From: Lates calcarifer
Taxonomy: Eukaryota > Chordata > Actinopteri > Centropomidae
DNA length: 64,000 bases
Assembly (NCBI RefSeq): GCF_001640805.2
Contig: NC_066833.1
Span: 8,442,564 to 8,506,563, forward strand
Reading direction: 5' to 3'
The notes under the pieces: model-generated
Told to the model about the DNA's origin: nothing
The model's input: only the letters and a program-made list of their open reading frames with translations
The model's database searches: none
Part shown: positions 1 to 11,777 of the stretch, in pieces
How the letters are laid out: each line of letters begins with the position of its first letter
How positions within the stretch are numbered: position 1 is the stretch's first letter
Position numbers and translations under genes: made by a program

Positions 1-899
1 TCGTCTCATAATGAAATATTATATTTCTGTCACCCAGCTGGACATTGTATGCACTTGTGGAAAACTCTGACTTATTACAAGTTAAAATAAATGATAATAA
101 ATCAACATGCAGCCAGAAAGCTGTATTTTCAGTGTTTCCTCCAACATAACCAAAAATGCATAAAAGCAGTTTAGCTGAGAGAATAACTCTGGTTTACTGC
201 AGCTTGAGTCTTATTTTCATAGTTTTGGCTTCTGTTCCTCTTGGTTAAATTAACATTGTACTCATTCTATCGTGGCGTCATTGCTACAATGCACTGAGGA
301 ACAGGGCAAGAAACAATCACACAAAATTGTGGATAAGCAGCAAGTTTAACCACTGTTTTGGAGTTTAAAAAGAAAGAAAAAACAGAGTGAGTTCAACTGG
401 AATGCCAGTAATAACCCCTTTTATTGCAGAGCGATAATTTAATTTAATGAAGTTGAATTTTTTCTGCGGGCAGAGCAAAGGAGAGAGCAAAATAAATAAA
501 AAGTCAGGGAGGGAGGATTGTGTGACTTCATTTTCTCTTTCAAATACATTTAGGTTTATTGATATTATTATGATCATTACTGGCACGATAAAGGATAATA
601 AAAAGTCTCATTAAATAATTAGATAAATGTTGAAGTGTGAAGCCTCGTCTCTGGTTGGTTGAACTTTTCCTACAGTGTTTGAAAGTGTTCTCTCTGCAGG
701 CAGAGATGATTATACAGCCACAGAGCAAAGAAGACGAGGAAGCAAAAATATAAAAAGAAATTCTTCAGTGGCCGTGGTTCGTCTGTGCTCAGCATTTCAT
801 CCAGATGCTGCAGTTACACTGTACAGCCGGGCCTCTCCGACAAGTCCGCACGTGAGCGTGTTTGCATGAACGCACATATTTTTCATACATCGCATTTAC
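1..899. other. Non-coding stretch, no gene seen
   Basis: This is AT-rich sequence with short purine runs (about 370-385) and several TAAT cores. All open frames are short, overlap one another on both strands, and show no domain or splice-site pair. I see no transposon match. Calling it non-coding is an inference from the absence of any coding signal. Confidence 0.6.
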
Positions 900-1215
900 T
901 ATACACAGTCTCGCCAAATTATCATCTGAGTCGGCCAACTGTTTATTTTCCAGCTCAATTGCTCTGTGTGGGCGTATCCGCAGCAAACGAGGTTAATATG
1001 ATTCTCCCAAGCAATGATGTGGGGACTCGGTGCAATAGGTTGGCAGAACAATTTGTGTGTGTTTGATAGCGGTTGGTGAATTGTTTCTGGGGCATTTGGA
1101 TGGTGGAATAATTGCTTCCAGAGCTCCCTGTGGAGTAATTGCGCTTCCTCCACCCAAAAGCTGTACCTCCGTCTGAGAATCTGCTGGCCACCACTACTTA
1201 AGAGATTCTTGGGCC
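900..1215. other. Conserved-looking non-coding block (candidate enhancer)
   Basis: This is a repeat-free stretch of about 300 bases with mixed composition. It holds several homeodomain-type or AT-hook-like cores (ccaaattatcatc, ggttaatatgatt, ggaataattgcttcc, ggagtaattgcgc) spaced along it. Such spacing of TAAT/ATTA cores in high-complexity sequence is typical of vertebrate conserved non-coding elements. The open frames crossing it overlap on opposite strands and none is convincing. The call is an inference: only a multi-species alignment can show conservation. It could also simply be unique intronic sequence. Confidence 0.35.
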
Positions 1216-1974
1216 AGAGGGAACGGCCAAATTATTCTCTCCCGGAGAGATGTGGAGGAACGGCAGCAGTCTGGGTGGAGTGCACACACACACCACAATA
1301 TCTTTGATTTCTACTGTACACTCGTGTCTTTGTGTGTCCACCTGTGCTGAGCCTGTTTGTGTGAGTGTATTCTCACCATCAGGATTAATTGCTGAGCCAC
1401 AAAAAAAAAAGCATTGATTGTGAGAAAATTGCCCTCAGCTGCACATTCAGACACGTCTCCCCCCCGAAATCAGACGGGGCTGAGATTTACATTCGAGACA
1501 TCCACTTCAGACCTCGTCCAAACAATCAGAGAACTCTCGGGGAACGGCAGCTCACACGAGGGTTGAAGGTTTTGTTGTGGTTTTAAAATGACGACTTCCC
1601 AGGAATATATCAGTGTTTCCCCAGGAGAATGTGGATTTATTGCATGTGAGAGTTTTGGCTTTGAAGGCAGAATTTCAAATAATTAACAATGAGGTTGTGA
1701 GGATTCTCATTTCTCTAATTTTTCTTCCATATGAATCTCATTAGGACTACGTGCTGATGTACTGATTCCTCTAATTCCTCTAATTCCATGTCATGTGAGA
1801 CAGCACCAGTTTCATGGCCTGTAAACCTTCAGAGCTGCAGTAATTATGACAGCAGCAGAGGTGGAAGTCAGGTGACGTTGTTTACAGAGCGACAGGTGGA
1901 GGCTGAGCTGGATAGATGGGAACACTGGACTTCAAACAGACCGCCGTGTGTTTTTAGGTTCCACAGGACAGTGA
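1216..1974. other. Non-coding stretch, simple A/T-rich runs
   Basis: It contains a short CA run near 1285, a 10-base A run near 1401-1410 and a local direct repeat of 'cctctaattc' near 1769-1787. No coding, RNA or transposon feature is evident. Confidence 0.55.
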
Positions 1975-2185
1975 ACATAACTCTGGTGCTTTTGAACCTG
2001 GGCCTTATTTTCCCATGTTTTTGGGTGTAAATGATCAATAATCTGATTTTCATTGATGACTGATCGGTGCAGTATTGATCAAGAACAGTGAACCCAGCCA
2101 CTAAGGACAGCTGCTACAATGTAAACCAATGGACGATCGTCCACTAAAGTTCTGGTTTTTGCCACTGACAGACTCAGATACTGAT
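1975..2185 (+). repeat. Dispersed repeat family A, copy 1 (truncated)
   Basis: It opens with 'ataactctgg', then 'gccttattttcccatgtttt', and later 'cgtccactaaagttct' and 'cactgacagactcag'. The same blocks, in the same order, recur at 13.8, 21.1 and 29.0 kb in this window. This copy lacks the right-hand end ending in 'cttccaccactga' that is present at 21.4 kb. No protein-coding capacity is visible. The most likely explanation is a non-autonomous DNA transposon or similar interspersed repeat of percomorph fish. The class is uncertain. Confidence 0.7.
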
Positions 2186-4288
2186 ACCAATATTTAACCT
2201 TAACTCAGTGTATGAGTATATAGATATTATTTACTCATGTACATACAGTTCCCCACTCGCTGCCCTTTGACTAGTAACTGGTAACCAGTAACTCTCTAGT
2301 AAAAGCTGCTTCACTTCACTTCACTGTTAAGTAGCTTCCAAAATGTTGTGAATTAGTGCACAGTCAGAATCTCCCTCCTCTCTTATCACTGATATTGTGG
2401 GCCTATATGTGCACCTCAGTCATGATTGGGGCTCTGATTAGGAAAATTATTTCTATCCTGATTATAGCATAGCTATTTCCTTCAGTGTCAAACTGTAATT
2501 GCGAGTGAGTGAAACTTCTGAGTCAGGAAAAAAAAAAATAGATGGACAGCAAAAGTGAGAAAGAACAAAAGAGAGAAATGCAGGCGTTTGATTGGTTTTC
2601 TCTGTGGGCATCCAGCTGTTAGTACAGCTGCTGGGTGAATTAAGGAGAAAGGTCTGAAAATCATTTGCACTTTTTTGGGGCCCAAACAATAAATGGAAGA
2701 GAAGTGGTTTTAGCCAACAGGCACATTTTCAGCTCTGTTTTTACTTCGTTAGCGTCATGTTACTAATACATTAGAGGTGCTATATGTAAATTTATGCTAT
2801 CGCTACGTAGCTAATGTTAGCAAGTTGAAAAGAAACATTAGCGCAGCCCAGAGGACATAGGAGGGAAGAGACGTTTCTTTCCACTGTAACTATAACAGTG
2901 CTTTAAAACACATACAGCTGACAGTATTATTAGAGTCTTTGATCAATAACTCCTCACACATACATGCTAACATCAGTCAGAGTGGAAATAACTGATGAAG
3001 TGTACACAATTAAAAGCAATTAGACTATAATTAAAAATTAATGCTGAATTAAAAGTCCTGAAGGAAAAAGCAAATAAAAATCCATTTTGTTCATGTTACC
3101 AGGCCGAAAATGAAGAGATGATGAAACGTGATGCCAGGAATGAGAAAGAGAGAATCTTTTTTAAGTCGACTCAGTTTGGGTAGGAAATATTTGGACGTTG
3201 TATATTTTAATTTTGGTGATCTGACTGGTCTCACCATCTCTGTATAAAATCTGCACATTACCAGCTGCATCTTAATGAACTCCATTCATTATTTGCATTT
3301 TATGAATACAGATAAAGGCTGCAGCAGTTTTTAAATGAATTAGTATTTAAACATGGTGCTGCTGTGGAGGAATGCATCTGTGGTTCCTTACTAAGCTTCA
3401 ACATGACAAGTCAAAGCAACAGGTAATCTCCTTTGAGTATTAATTACATTAAAGTGTGTCCATCTCTGAATCATTATAGCTACAAGTTCTTTCTGCACTA
3501 ACACACTTCTTCATTAAAATGATTTTAATTTAGAAGACAAGTGTATCCCTGTTTTTCCTGCTCCTGCACTGAGTGGGCTTTGAACCCTCTGAAGGCCGTA
3601 AAACAAACGTAGAGTGGCTTTAATAGTTCCTATGCCAAAATCTGTGGCAACCAGGGACCTAATTATCCGTCTTTTTTGTGTCATTCTCATTTTGTTCATT
3701 TTACAGAGTGAACTTGGTGGATAACTTGGCTGTCTTACATTACCAACAGCAGATAACGTCCTCTGGATCCTGAATATGAATTAAACTGATAGGTACTTAC
3801 ATTACAGGGAGTCACCCTGCTCCATAAAGACCCTAATTATTCTGTGAATTTCTCTAAATCATGCAGCTGTCGTCAGATTATACCTGCCGTCGAGGGTTCA
3901 GCTGGGGCGTTTGACTTTTCAAACCGGAGTGTGTGATTATCTGAAGCTCTGATACACCCTAACCACCGTCTATCTGCCATGATCACAATCTTCTCCTGCC
4001 CTTAAACATACCATAGTTCACATATGCAAATAGTAGAGAGAGGAAAAATGGAATGTATTATCCAATGTCAACATTCTCTCCTGGTGAAAAGGTTGCTTCA
4101 TTAACTAAATAACTTGAAATAAAAGGGGGATGAGGTTGAATGTAGACAAAAGCTTAGAGCTGTCTGTAGCTGACTTTTGAAAAAGGCAGAACATTTACAA
4201 GTATGTGACATTCTCCTGTAGGAGAAGAGAGTGTGGGGAGATTTAACATTTCAGCCAAAAGTATATAATATATATATAACTTGTGAGT
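2186..4288. other. Mostly unique non-coding sequence with one small repeat
   Basis: The stretch 2772-2830 contains 'gctatcgctacgtagctaatgttagcaag', which resembles 23940-23975 and is probably an old interspersed repeat. A more complex TAATTA-containing patch lies at about 3825-3990. A pyrimidine/purine run sits near 2528-2540. No gene is seen. Confidence 0.5.
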
Positions 4289-4345
4289 TTGAAGAGTTTA
4301 AGATAATCCTTTATTAGTCCCACAATGGGGAGATTTTCCGAAGGA
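4289..4345. repeat. Short interspersed repeat end ('cctttattagtcccacaatg' type)
   Basis: The sequence 'agataatcctttattagtcccacaatggggag' resembles the end of an interspersed repeat that I recall as common in teleost genomes, with a degenerate GATAA-type tail. Only this end is recognisable here. The assignment is from memory, not from alignment. Confidence 0.45.
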
Positions 4346-4612
4346 TGACTGAAGCCTAAAGAAACCAGTGTGTTGGTTAGTTAAACCTTGAGAAAAACAG
4401 AATAACAATTTACTATACAAACATGTTTTATCTGCCGTAACATTAAAAATTAACTTGAGTTCGTAGCTACAGTCCAGAACTTTAATCGATTTCCTGAACA
4501 CATCGTTCTCTGCTGAGCTCAGAGACATCATGTCTTTAACTGAGAGGAAGGAAACTGAATTAGTCATATCCACGCTTCTTTACAACGATAGGATAGGATT
4601 ACTTTTTGTTCA

Positions 4613-4669
4613 GCCCTGTTAGCTGTTAGCTGTTAGCCCTACTAGCTGTTAGCTGTTAGCCCTGTTAGG
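4613..4669. repeat. Tandem 'tgttagc' repeat
   Basis: The heptamer-like unit 'tgttagc' is repeated, arranged as two larger copies of 'agctgttagctgttagccct' separated by 'act'. It is a short local minisatellite with no coding significance. Confidence 0.8.
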
Positions 4670-6689
4670 ACTTGGTGTGGACGGACAAACAGCATCTTCG
4701 TCCTCTCTGTGTCTCTGTGATGAAACCTTTTCAGCTGATCGTAGATTTGTTGTGTTTCCATCTTTGTTGGTACCGTCATGTTTCTCAGACGTCTTCATCT
4801 GGGCCTCGTCTCTTTTAATGAAACCAAACCACCTCCATATAATTAACGTGCTGTGACCTTTGTTGTCAACAGTTTCCTGTTTGGAGGATAATGTCGGTTC
4901 TTCACTGTTGAGATGGGTGTGACTGGTTGTTGTCATGTTAATGCTGCCGTGTAATGTTGTTAGGATAAAAATATCCTGAGCTTATTGTCTTAATGTAAAT
5001 TTTATTGTAATGAAACAGTCGTCATGTGTTACCGTGCCTTCCTCTTTTCTAACTTCCTATGATCACCTGACGAGACTTTAGAGAATCAGTTTGTCAACAC
5101 TTTGCCCTCATCAGCCACATCTGCAGCGCTGAGACCTGATGTTAGAACTTCTTTCCTCGCGGCGAACAGAATGTAAAGGAAATGAACAGCATCAGTCCAC
5201 ATCTGTACAGTGATGCGTAGTGTGTTTGACATGTGAGCCACAGCTGCTCATCACGGCGATGACAGTAAGTAAACAGACTCGTTATAAAACCATACAGTTC
5301 CACTCTTTGCTCTTTCCATCCTGCGTGCCATCTCCATCTTTGCTGTGTTAAACGTCTTTCATTATTGCTCTCGGTTTATCCAAATTAAGTTATCCCTCCA
5401 CATTATTTTGCCAAGAGGGAAATGAGACGTGTCAGCAGAAAGTAAAAATATCGTCAGCGGGCCTGTGCTATGACAGATTAATTGGATTATAGTTGCATTT
5501 AGCCTAGATTAGGTCCTGCATGGGGACCTGGATGGTGACACAGATGGATTAAGTTAGAGACTGAAACACTGATGGGAAGAGCTCTTAATTGTGTCGGGTA
5601 AAGGCAGTGACACAGGGGTGACATCAAATTCCAACCATCTCCTGCCCCTTGATGGTTCTATTTAGCGTCGCTTTTCACTGGCTGTTTTTCAGAAGCCATT
5701 TGGGCTGAAAAGTATTCTGTCAGTGTGCCCATCACAGATGCTGCTTCCTCTGCTTCCACTGCAGTGGCCACTAAAAGTAATTTTAGTATATTTTAAGAGC
5801 TGGGGGGAAAATGCTGCTTTAAAAACGTTGATTTTGTACATTTCTGTGAACTTAGTTAAGTTTGGAGGAGAATCATAACGCTGGGATCTGTAACCTTTTG
5901 CCCACATTTTACAGCAACACTAGAGAGAGATTTGCAGCATAGTTGAAGGATAAGTCATTAAATAAACTGGATTTAAATTAAATTAGTTCTGATAACACTG
6001 TGCTGATTTCTGAGCTCTGGGATTGTGGCATCATCTCTTAAAAGAAACCTGATGGAGCGAGAAATACGAGATCAGACAGGTTTTACAACTGGTTAAACTA
6101 CAACTTTATCATCCAACATGGTGGACATTTATATTTGAGTGTCCAACAGAATACAACACAGAGACACAGAACAGGATGTTCTCCACCAACACTATAGAAC
6201 TACAGATAAATGCTGACATTCTTCCTTTAAAAACAATGAGCATTAGTTTTTTAATGTCTATTTAAATGCTTCTGCTGGCTCTGGAGCGATTAGTGTTTTT
6301 CTGTCATCGCTGCTCAGTTTATTTATTTTGATGAAATCACATTGACGCTGCCACAACAGATGTTTGTTAGATTTCTGCTCTCAGAGCAAAGTTTAAAACC
6401 AAACACCAGACACGAGCACAAAGAGAACGAGGACTGCACCACCATGGAAACAGCAACCCTGTTGGTCAGTGCTGATGTTCGTACCGAACTGAACTGATAG
6501 AGGAAACAACTGTATTATTATTATAACTGAAAACATTCATCACTGTGAGGCTCTGTACCGTTCAACACTTACACACAATTTCCTCTGCAATGAAGCATCA
6601 ACTCCAACATTATGGATGTGATTGATTTCTACATAAAGCTGTTTGTAGTCTGGATAAACACCTCTTAGTGCTGAGCAATGAAACGATGA
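4670..6689. other. Non-coding stretch, one conserved-looking patch
   Basis: No gene or clear transposon is seen. The patch 5440-5560 (gattaattggattatagttgc, gcctagattaggtcc) is high-complexity with clustered TAAT cores and may be a conserved element. The rest is ordinary unique sequence. Confidence 0.5.
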
Positions 6690-7015
6690 CAATAATTATC
6701 TCAGTATAATTTCATATTGTGTATCATTTTCAGATCACCTGTATATAAGACGTGTGTAAAACTGTAATCCAGGTCATTTTTTTGTTCACAATTTTTATCA
6801 TTGTTTATATTTGCAGAAGTTTTTACCACAATAATTATCATGATATAAAATTAGATTACAATCTAATAAGAAATGATGATAGAACTTTCCTTGATAGAAA
6901 AAGAACAAATGGTTTATAAATGTTTGATACAGTTAATTTCCAACTCTCTTATTGTGATAATTATCAGTGTCGACTAACATGAAAATGTTTATCATGATAA
7001 CATAGTTTGGTCACA
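6690..7015. repeat. AT-rich interspersed repeat with 'gataattat' palindromes
   Basis: It contains repeated near-palindromes such as 'acaataattatct', 'ataattatcatgatat', 'gtgataattatc' and 'atcatgataaca'. A shorter relative occurs at 11580-11608 ('gcgataattatcaag'). The pattern resembles AT-rich repeats, often described as MITE-like, seen in fish. The class is not established. Confidence 0.5.
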
Positions 7016-8700
7016 TCGACAGGTCCCAGATCATCTGAACAAAGTGTTTTTCTCGTATCTGGTGTCATCTCTTCCATTTACAATCTCATCGTGACTGATG
7101 TGATAAAGTCGCATTAAACGTGAATTATTCTCTGAAATAGTGAAGTTGTTGCAGAAGGTTGTGGACGGATGGATGAAGTATGAAAATACAAACAGGGTAT
7201 GAGATTCATTTCACCCAGTTTTCTGGCTCTGAACTGCATTTTAACAGATGTGACCTGACAAGCCGCGACACACTGATCTGAATTTCTAGATGTACAGCCC
7301 AGCCACCTACACTAAATATGCCAGCCTCTCTCTGTGTGCCTTTCCTTTAATGATCCTAAACCACACAGATGGATGTATTAACGATTGAATCATTTTTGAA
7401 ATAGATACCACATTACTAGGAGTTTATTTTTGTCCTGATAATTAGCAGCGGAATAAAGTGCTGTGTTATCATCCTCAACCTTGATCCATCCTCAGACCCT
7501 GTCCTGCAGCCAGCTGTTTCCAGGCCTTAACTCTGACCCTGCTGCTGGCTGCCTGTCATAACTCAACCCTGCTAGGTTCTGAAATATGTCATTTCACGGT
7601 GTCTACCAGATGTTCACACTAAACCCCCCAAAACAGAGATATCATCCAGTTTGACTGCAGCAAATCAGTCGTGGCTATACCTCTCATCCCCCATGCAGAT
7701 GTTTGTCATCCCAGCGGAGGTTTAGTGTCACTGTCAGGAGGCCTGCTCTGCTCTGAGAGAGGGTCGCAGCACTGAACCACCGAGGCATGTGATAGCAGCA
7801 CAGCTGGTGGGAACACATGTAAGGGGCCTGCACATATGTTAAGTATTTAACCCATCAAAGAGATTGTAATCCACCAAATTGAGAGGATCACCATTACAAG
7901 TGTCCTTTGAACTAACTTTTAATAAAGATAACACACCACTGTGACCTTTCTTTTTATCGAGCAACCTCATCACATCCAGATGAGATAAAGAGGGAGCACA
8001 TCAGACCCAAGTTTCTTTCTCTTTTCCTCTTCTCCCCCAATTGATATAATTAGGTTGCATTGTGGGACTGTGCTCGTTGAATTATTAAGGCACTCAATAA
8101 CAGCCGATCAATTTAATCTCCCTCAAAATCTCCTTTAATGCTACGAAGGTATATCCTCTCAGTGTCATTGTCGTTGGTCCTATGGCTGAACTCGATTATT
8201 AAACCCAGGAAATGAACGTGGCAGAGCAGAGAGACGACGTAAAAAACAACAAAAACAACTCTGAATAATTGAAGGTTGGCCGAGTACTGAGAGGAGGCTG
8301 AAATAACCAAAAGACTGCAGAGATGAGGACAAGCTGCGAGAGAGAGAGAGCGAGCACTGGAGCCCATCTGATTTGTGCATGAGAAATGAGATGGGAATTA
8401 AAGCATGGTACACTAGCTGCCTGCCACCATATACAGAGCTGCTGCTGTGTAGTCCTGTCAGATCCACCTCACTGCAAAGTGCTGCTGCACAGTCGTGTAA
8501 AAGGAGGCTGATGCCTTTAGCTCACATACAGACTGAACTGTTTTAACAAGGTGGGAAGTGAGAGGCTTATTGGTTGTAATGCATGTGTGCATCCATAAAG
8601 TCTTAAAGCAGACAGTGTTTGCACAGCAGAGAGGTGTTGAGAGTAACGTTTAAAATAAAGAACGTACAAATAGTTCCCGTGTTCTCTGTTCACAGGCCAC
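7016..8700. other. Non-coding stretch with scattered homeodomain-like cores
   Basis: No gene is supported. The stretch 8030-8110 carries 'gatataattaggttg', 'gaattattaagg' and 'caatttaat', and 7420-7560 is also high-complexity. A short GA run lies at 8338-8350. Overlapping open frames on the minus strand at 8113-8467 look like chance frames. Confidence 0.5.
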
Positions 8701-8995
8701 TCTCCGCCGCCGCTCTCTCCTCACGCTACGACCGTGATAAACGAGCTACACGAGTCAACAGACACTCGTCTTCAGTTACCGTCCTCTCCTCAGATTCCTC
8801 ATTTATTTGGGTTAAATTATGCCGTCCAAAACTCCTTTTTTTAAATAATTTACCAGCGTGCTGCTCAGTGTCTCGAGGGAGCGCTGCATTAGATTCAATT
8901 TCAGGCCCACGTCAGGCAAATTTAGGGCAGTCATGCAGACGCTTCCTGGATGCACAGGCTGAATGGCTGCCGGACTCTGTGGCATGCACGCCAAC
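8701..8995. other. Conserved-looking non-coding block
   Basis: This is repeat-free, high-complexity sequence ending just before a TG microsatellite. A 155-codon frame (8619-9086, +) crosses it but runs straight through the TG repeat as a poly-Cys/Val tract, with no domain and no splice context, so I do not call a protein. Motif texture (ttaaattatgcc, ataatttacc, gcattagattcaatttc) suggests a regulatory block. This is inference only. Confidence 0.3.
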
Positions 8996-9001
8996 ATGTC
9001 C

Positions 9002-9004
<3 letters not shown>

Positions 9005-9036
<32 letters not shown>
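9005..9036. repeat. (TG)n microsatellite
   Basis: About 16 uninterrupted or nearly uninterrupted TG units, preceded by 'ctgtc'. Likely polymorphic in length. Confidence 0.95.
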
Positions 9037-9037
<1 letters not shown>

Positions 9038-9424
9038 GGCTATTTACAGTGGGAGTTTCCTGCTTTTCTGCATTAACTGGTTTTAAAATGTGATCTTATT
9101 TTCATGTAAATCAGAGTCAGAAAGCCTTGAAGCTAATAACACACAGTTCTAATCTTTGGCGTCTTCCATATGAAAAATGGTTGAACCTGGTTTGGCAGCG
9201 ATGATTTGTTGTAGCTGTGGATCAGACCTACACAACGTTCAGGAGAATGTTTGGGCTGTTCTGTTTTACAGGACTGTTTCAGCTTTATGGAGGGGCGGCC
9301 CTGGACACCATGATTTGCATATGGTAGACTCACGAATAGAGACGTTAACCAGCTCCAATGATTCCTTCAAGCAGTTACTCGGGGTCCTTTTCTGAGCACT
9401 CTGGCATTGTGCCTCTGGAGGGAT

Positions 9425-9545
9425 CTGTTCGGTCTCTCTGTAAATTTAATAAGATACAGAGTACGGTCGAGACCTGCTCTATACGTACAGCGCCTCGAGA
9501 TAACTTCTGTTGTGAATTGGCGCTGTATAAATAAAATTAAAAGAG
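9425..9545 (+). mobile_element. LINE-type 3' tail fragment (copy 1)
   Basis: It contains 'tacagagtacggtcgagacc', 'tgctctatacgtacagcgcc' and 'ggcgctgtataaataaaatt'. This closely resembles the 3' end of abundant teleost retrotransposon-derived repeats that finish in a (ATTGAATTGA)-like tail. Related tails occur at 21500-21720 (same strand) and 44750-44895 (opposite strand). No reverse transcriptase is present, so this is a 5'-truncated or SINE-mobilised remnant. Confidence 0.65.
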
Positions 9546-11741
9546 AAAGAGTCATCTCAGCTGGACGTCCAGAGAGCAGCCACTGTTGAAACTTTTCCGG
9601 CTTTATGTGAATCAACTCTTGCTTGAACAATGCTTCGTGTTTTTAGCTCAAACCCAACCCTCCGATCTGGTTTCATTGACTGGACTAAAGGTTTGATGAT
9701 TCCTGACTCCTGTTAGCTCTTGTTGATGTCGTTAGCCGAGAGGGTTCACATACATCCAGCCTACGTCGTTAATGTTTGACTGATTCTATGGATGATGTGT
9801 TCATAACTGTGACTTAGATGAAGATCTGACCGTGTTTAAAACAAATTAATTCATAAAGATCATTTTAAAGGGCTCTCTTACGTTTTTTCTTGCCACTGTC
9901 CTCGCCCAAAGGCCTCGTCCTTCCTACCTACTGGATCAGAACCCAACGTTTTCGTCTTGCAGCAGATTGTCTGCTGTAATTCAGAATTAATTGTGTGGTG
10001 TTATGCTAGCAGCTTCAAACAGGGCTCACATATGGCACCATGCTCAGTCGAGTGGGCCACTCTGTGGAGGAAGCTGGGAGCTCTCTCGGTACCTTTGCCG
10101 TCGTTTCTCTGGAGATAGAACAAGCAGCAGAGGCTTTGTCAAACCTAACCTCACTCAGAGGTGACGTCTGCTCTGTGACTGGCCTCCTGTGGCGCCATCA
10201 CAGATGTTGTTGCATTAGAACAAAGTAGCCAACAGCCGGAAGAGGAAGAGGAAGACGTCAGAAGAATGAGTTCGCCACACTTCATCAAGCTCTATGTCTC
10301 TGCTTGATTGAAAATTGAGGCATCTCCATATTCGGTCAGTTTCCAGTGACGGCCGCAGAGTTTGAAATGCTTGAGGTTGTGTTTGTATCTGCAGCTTTTC
10401 ACTTGGGCACATCATCACAGGTTGATTACGAATCATCAACTCCATCAAATGAAACTTAATTAAGTACACAATAAGAACTGATTGCCTCGCCTTCCCACTG
10501 ATGCTGTTATGGTAACATCAATAGCAGGTAAAGAGTATAATGGAGACTGATTAGATTTAAATGGTGGAGTGAGAACTACTTAGCACTGGCATACTGGAGA
10601 CTAATGCAAATGAAAGAGTTTGTAGTATGTCAGATTAGCTATATGTAGCAGGACTGATTATCATATTTTATGTTTGGCCCCTACACTTTATACATAATCT
10701 GTAAAACACAAACAGCTATAAAACAGCTGCTGTTCATTTTCATACTTTACATTTATTTTGCTTTCTGTAGTTAAAGGTTAAACCAAACAGTCAAACAAAA
10801 TAAATATTCTGATGTCTGTTTGTGAAATGTAGTTATTGACAGACATTGCACACATTGTATAATTTTCTGCATAAATAGTTAAGTTGAATGTATATTTTTT
10901 TCTAATGTACTAAAAACAAAAACAGTATCCTAAAACGTATCCTTGTTTTTAGTTGAAGAATCTCAGTGTGGTTCAATGATATCTGTATATCAGAATTCAT
11001 TACGGTCTGTTGACAGAGGAGGAAAACACTTACTGACACTCTGCTATCTGCACTATCTCTCAGTATCAAGAGGAACAAAGACAGATGCTGTGGACATGAA
11101 AGCCCAGAGATCGTATCAGCTGCACCAGAATGTGAAGCTGAGCTTGTTTATTACGAGGAAGTGAGCTCACGTGGAGAGGCGAGACAGGCCACTGTCCTCC
11201 TGCTTATTTGACAGGTCAGAGGTCACAGGCACTCAGAGGGCAGATGGTATTTGTTTCATTAAGAGCCACGCAGCTCCGAGTTAACCTGAGGGAACGTAGA
11301 CCTGTGAGCGTCGAGTCGGCGTGTTTGACTTCACTCTCACTGAGGTTAAAGGACAGAGGGCAGAGTGAGTGGCCCTCAGGCGAAAGACAAAGCAGGAATT
11401 TGCAGCTGACATATCGTTTGTCATGAGTAAATCTCTTTTTCCCATGTGTTAAACCCTGACTGACTAACATAACTGACTAACACATGAGCCTGTTTGGATC
11501 AGATGGAATGAGTGTGTTCTGTTTCTATCAAGGAAAATTAGACCATCATCTTATGTTACAATATGAAATTAGATCAGAATATGATTTTATATTGCGATAA
11601 TTATCAAGTCAAGTTTTAAACCCCGGGGTAAAGAGTAGAATAAAGACGAATAATTTCTGCACGATTAATTCACACTCAGCTTTTCAAATTGTTTTCATTA
11701 TGACTTTCACACAGAACGTGAATACTACGTACTGAATAAAG
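9546..11741. other. Non-coding stretch, no gene seen
   Basis: The stretch 9885-9990 has a weak resemblance to a decayed LINE-type tail ('ttgccactgtcctcgcccaaagg'). A GGAAGA purine run lies at 10237-10256. The short AT-rich patch at 11580-11608 relates to the repeat at 6.7-7.0 kb. Open frames are short and uninformative. Confidence 0.5.
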
Positions 11742-11777
11742 TCATCACAATCACAGACTGTCAGAGGCTCTGGGTCG
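11742..11777 (+). repeat. Family B repeat, short fragment
   Basis: The sequence 'gactgtcagaggctctgggt' is shared exactly with 46655-46675, preceded in both by a 'catcaca(a/g)tca' motif. It is the third fragment of the family B repeat, whose main arms are at 30556-30715 and 46620-46850. Confidence 0.6.

Noticed and set aside
8619..9086. 155-codon plus-strand open frame
   Set aside because: Its C-terminal part is the translated TG microsatellite (alternating Val/Cys) and the rest lies in a conserved-looking non-coding block with no domain.
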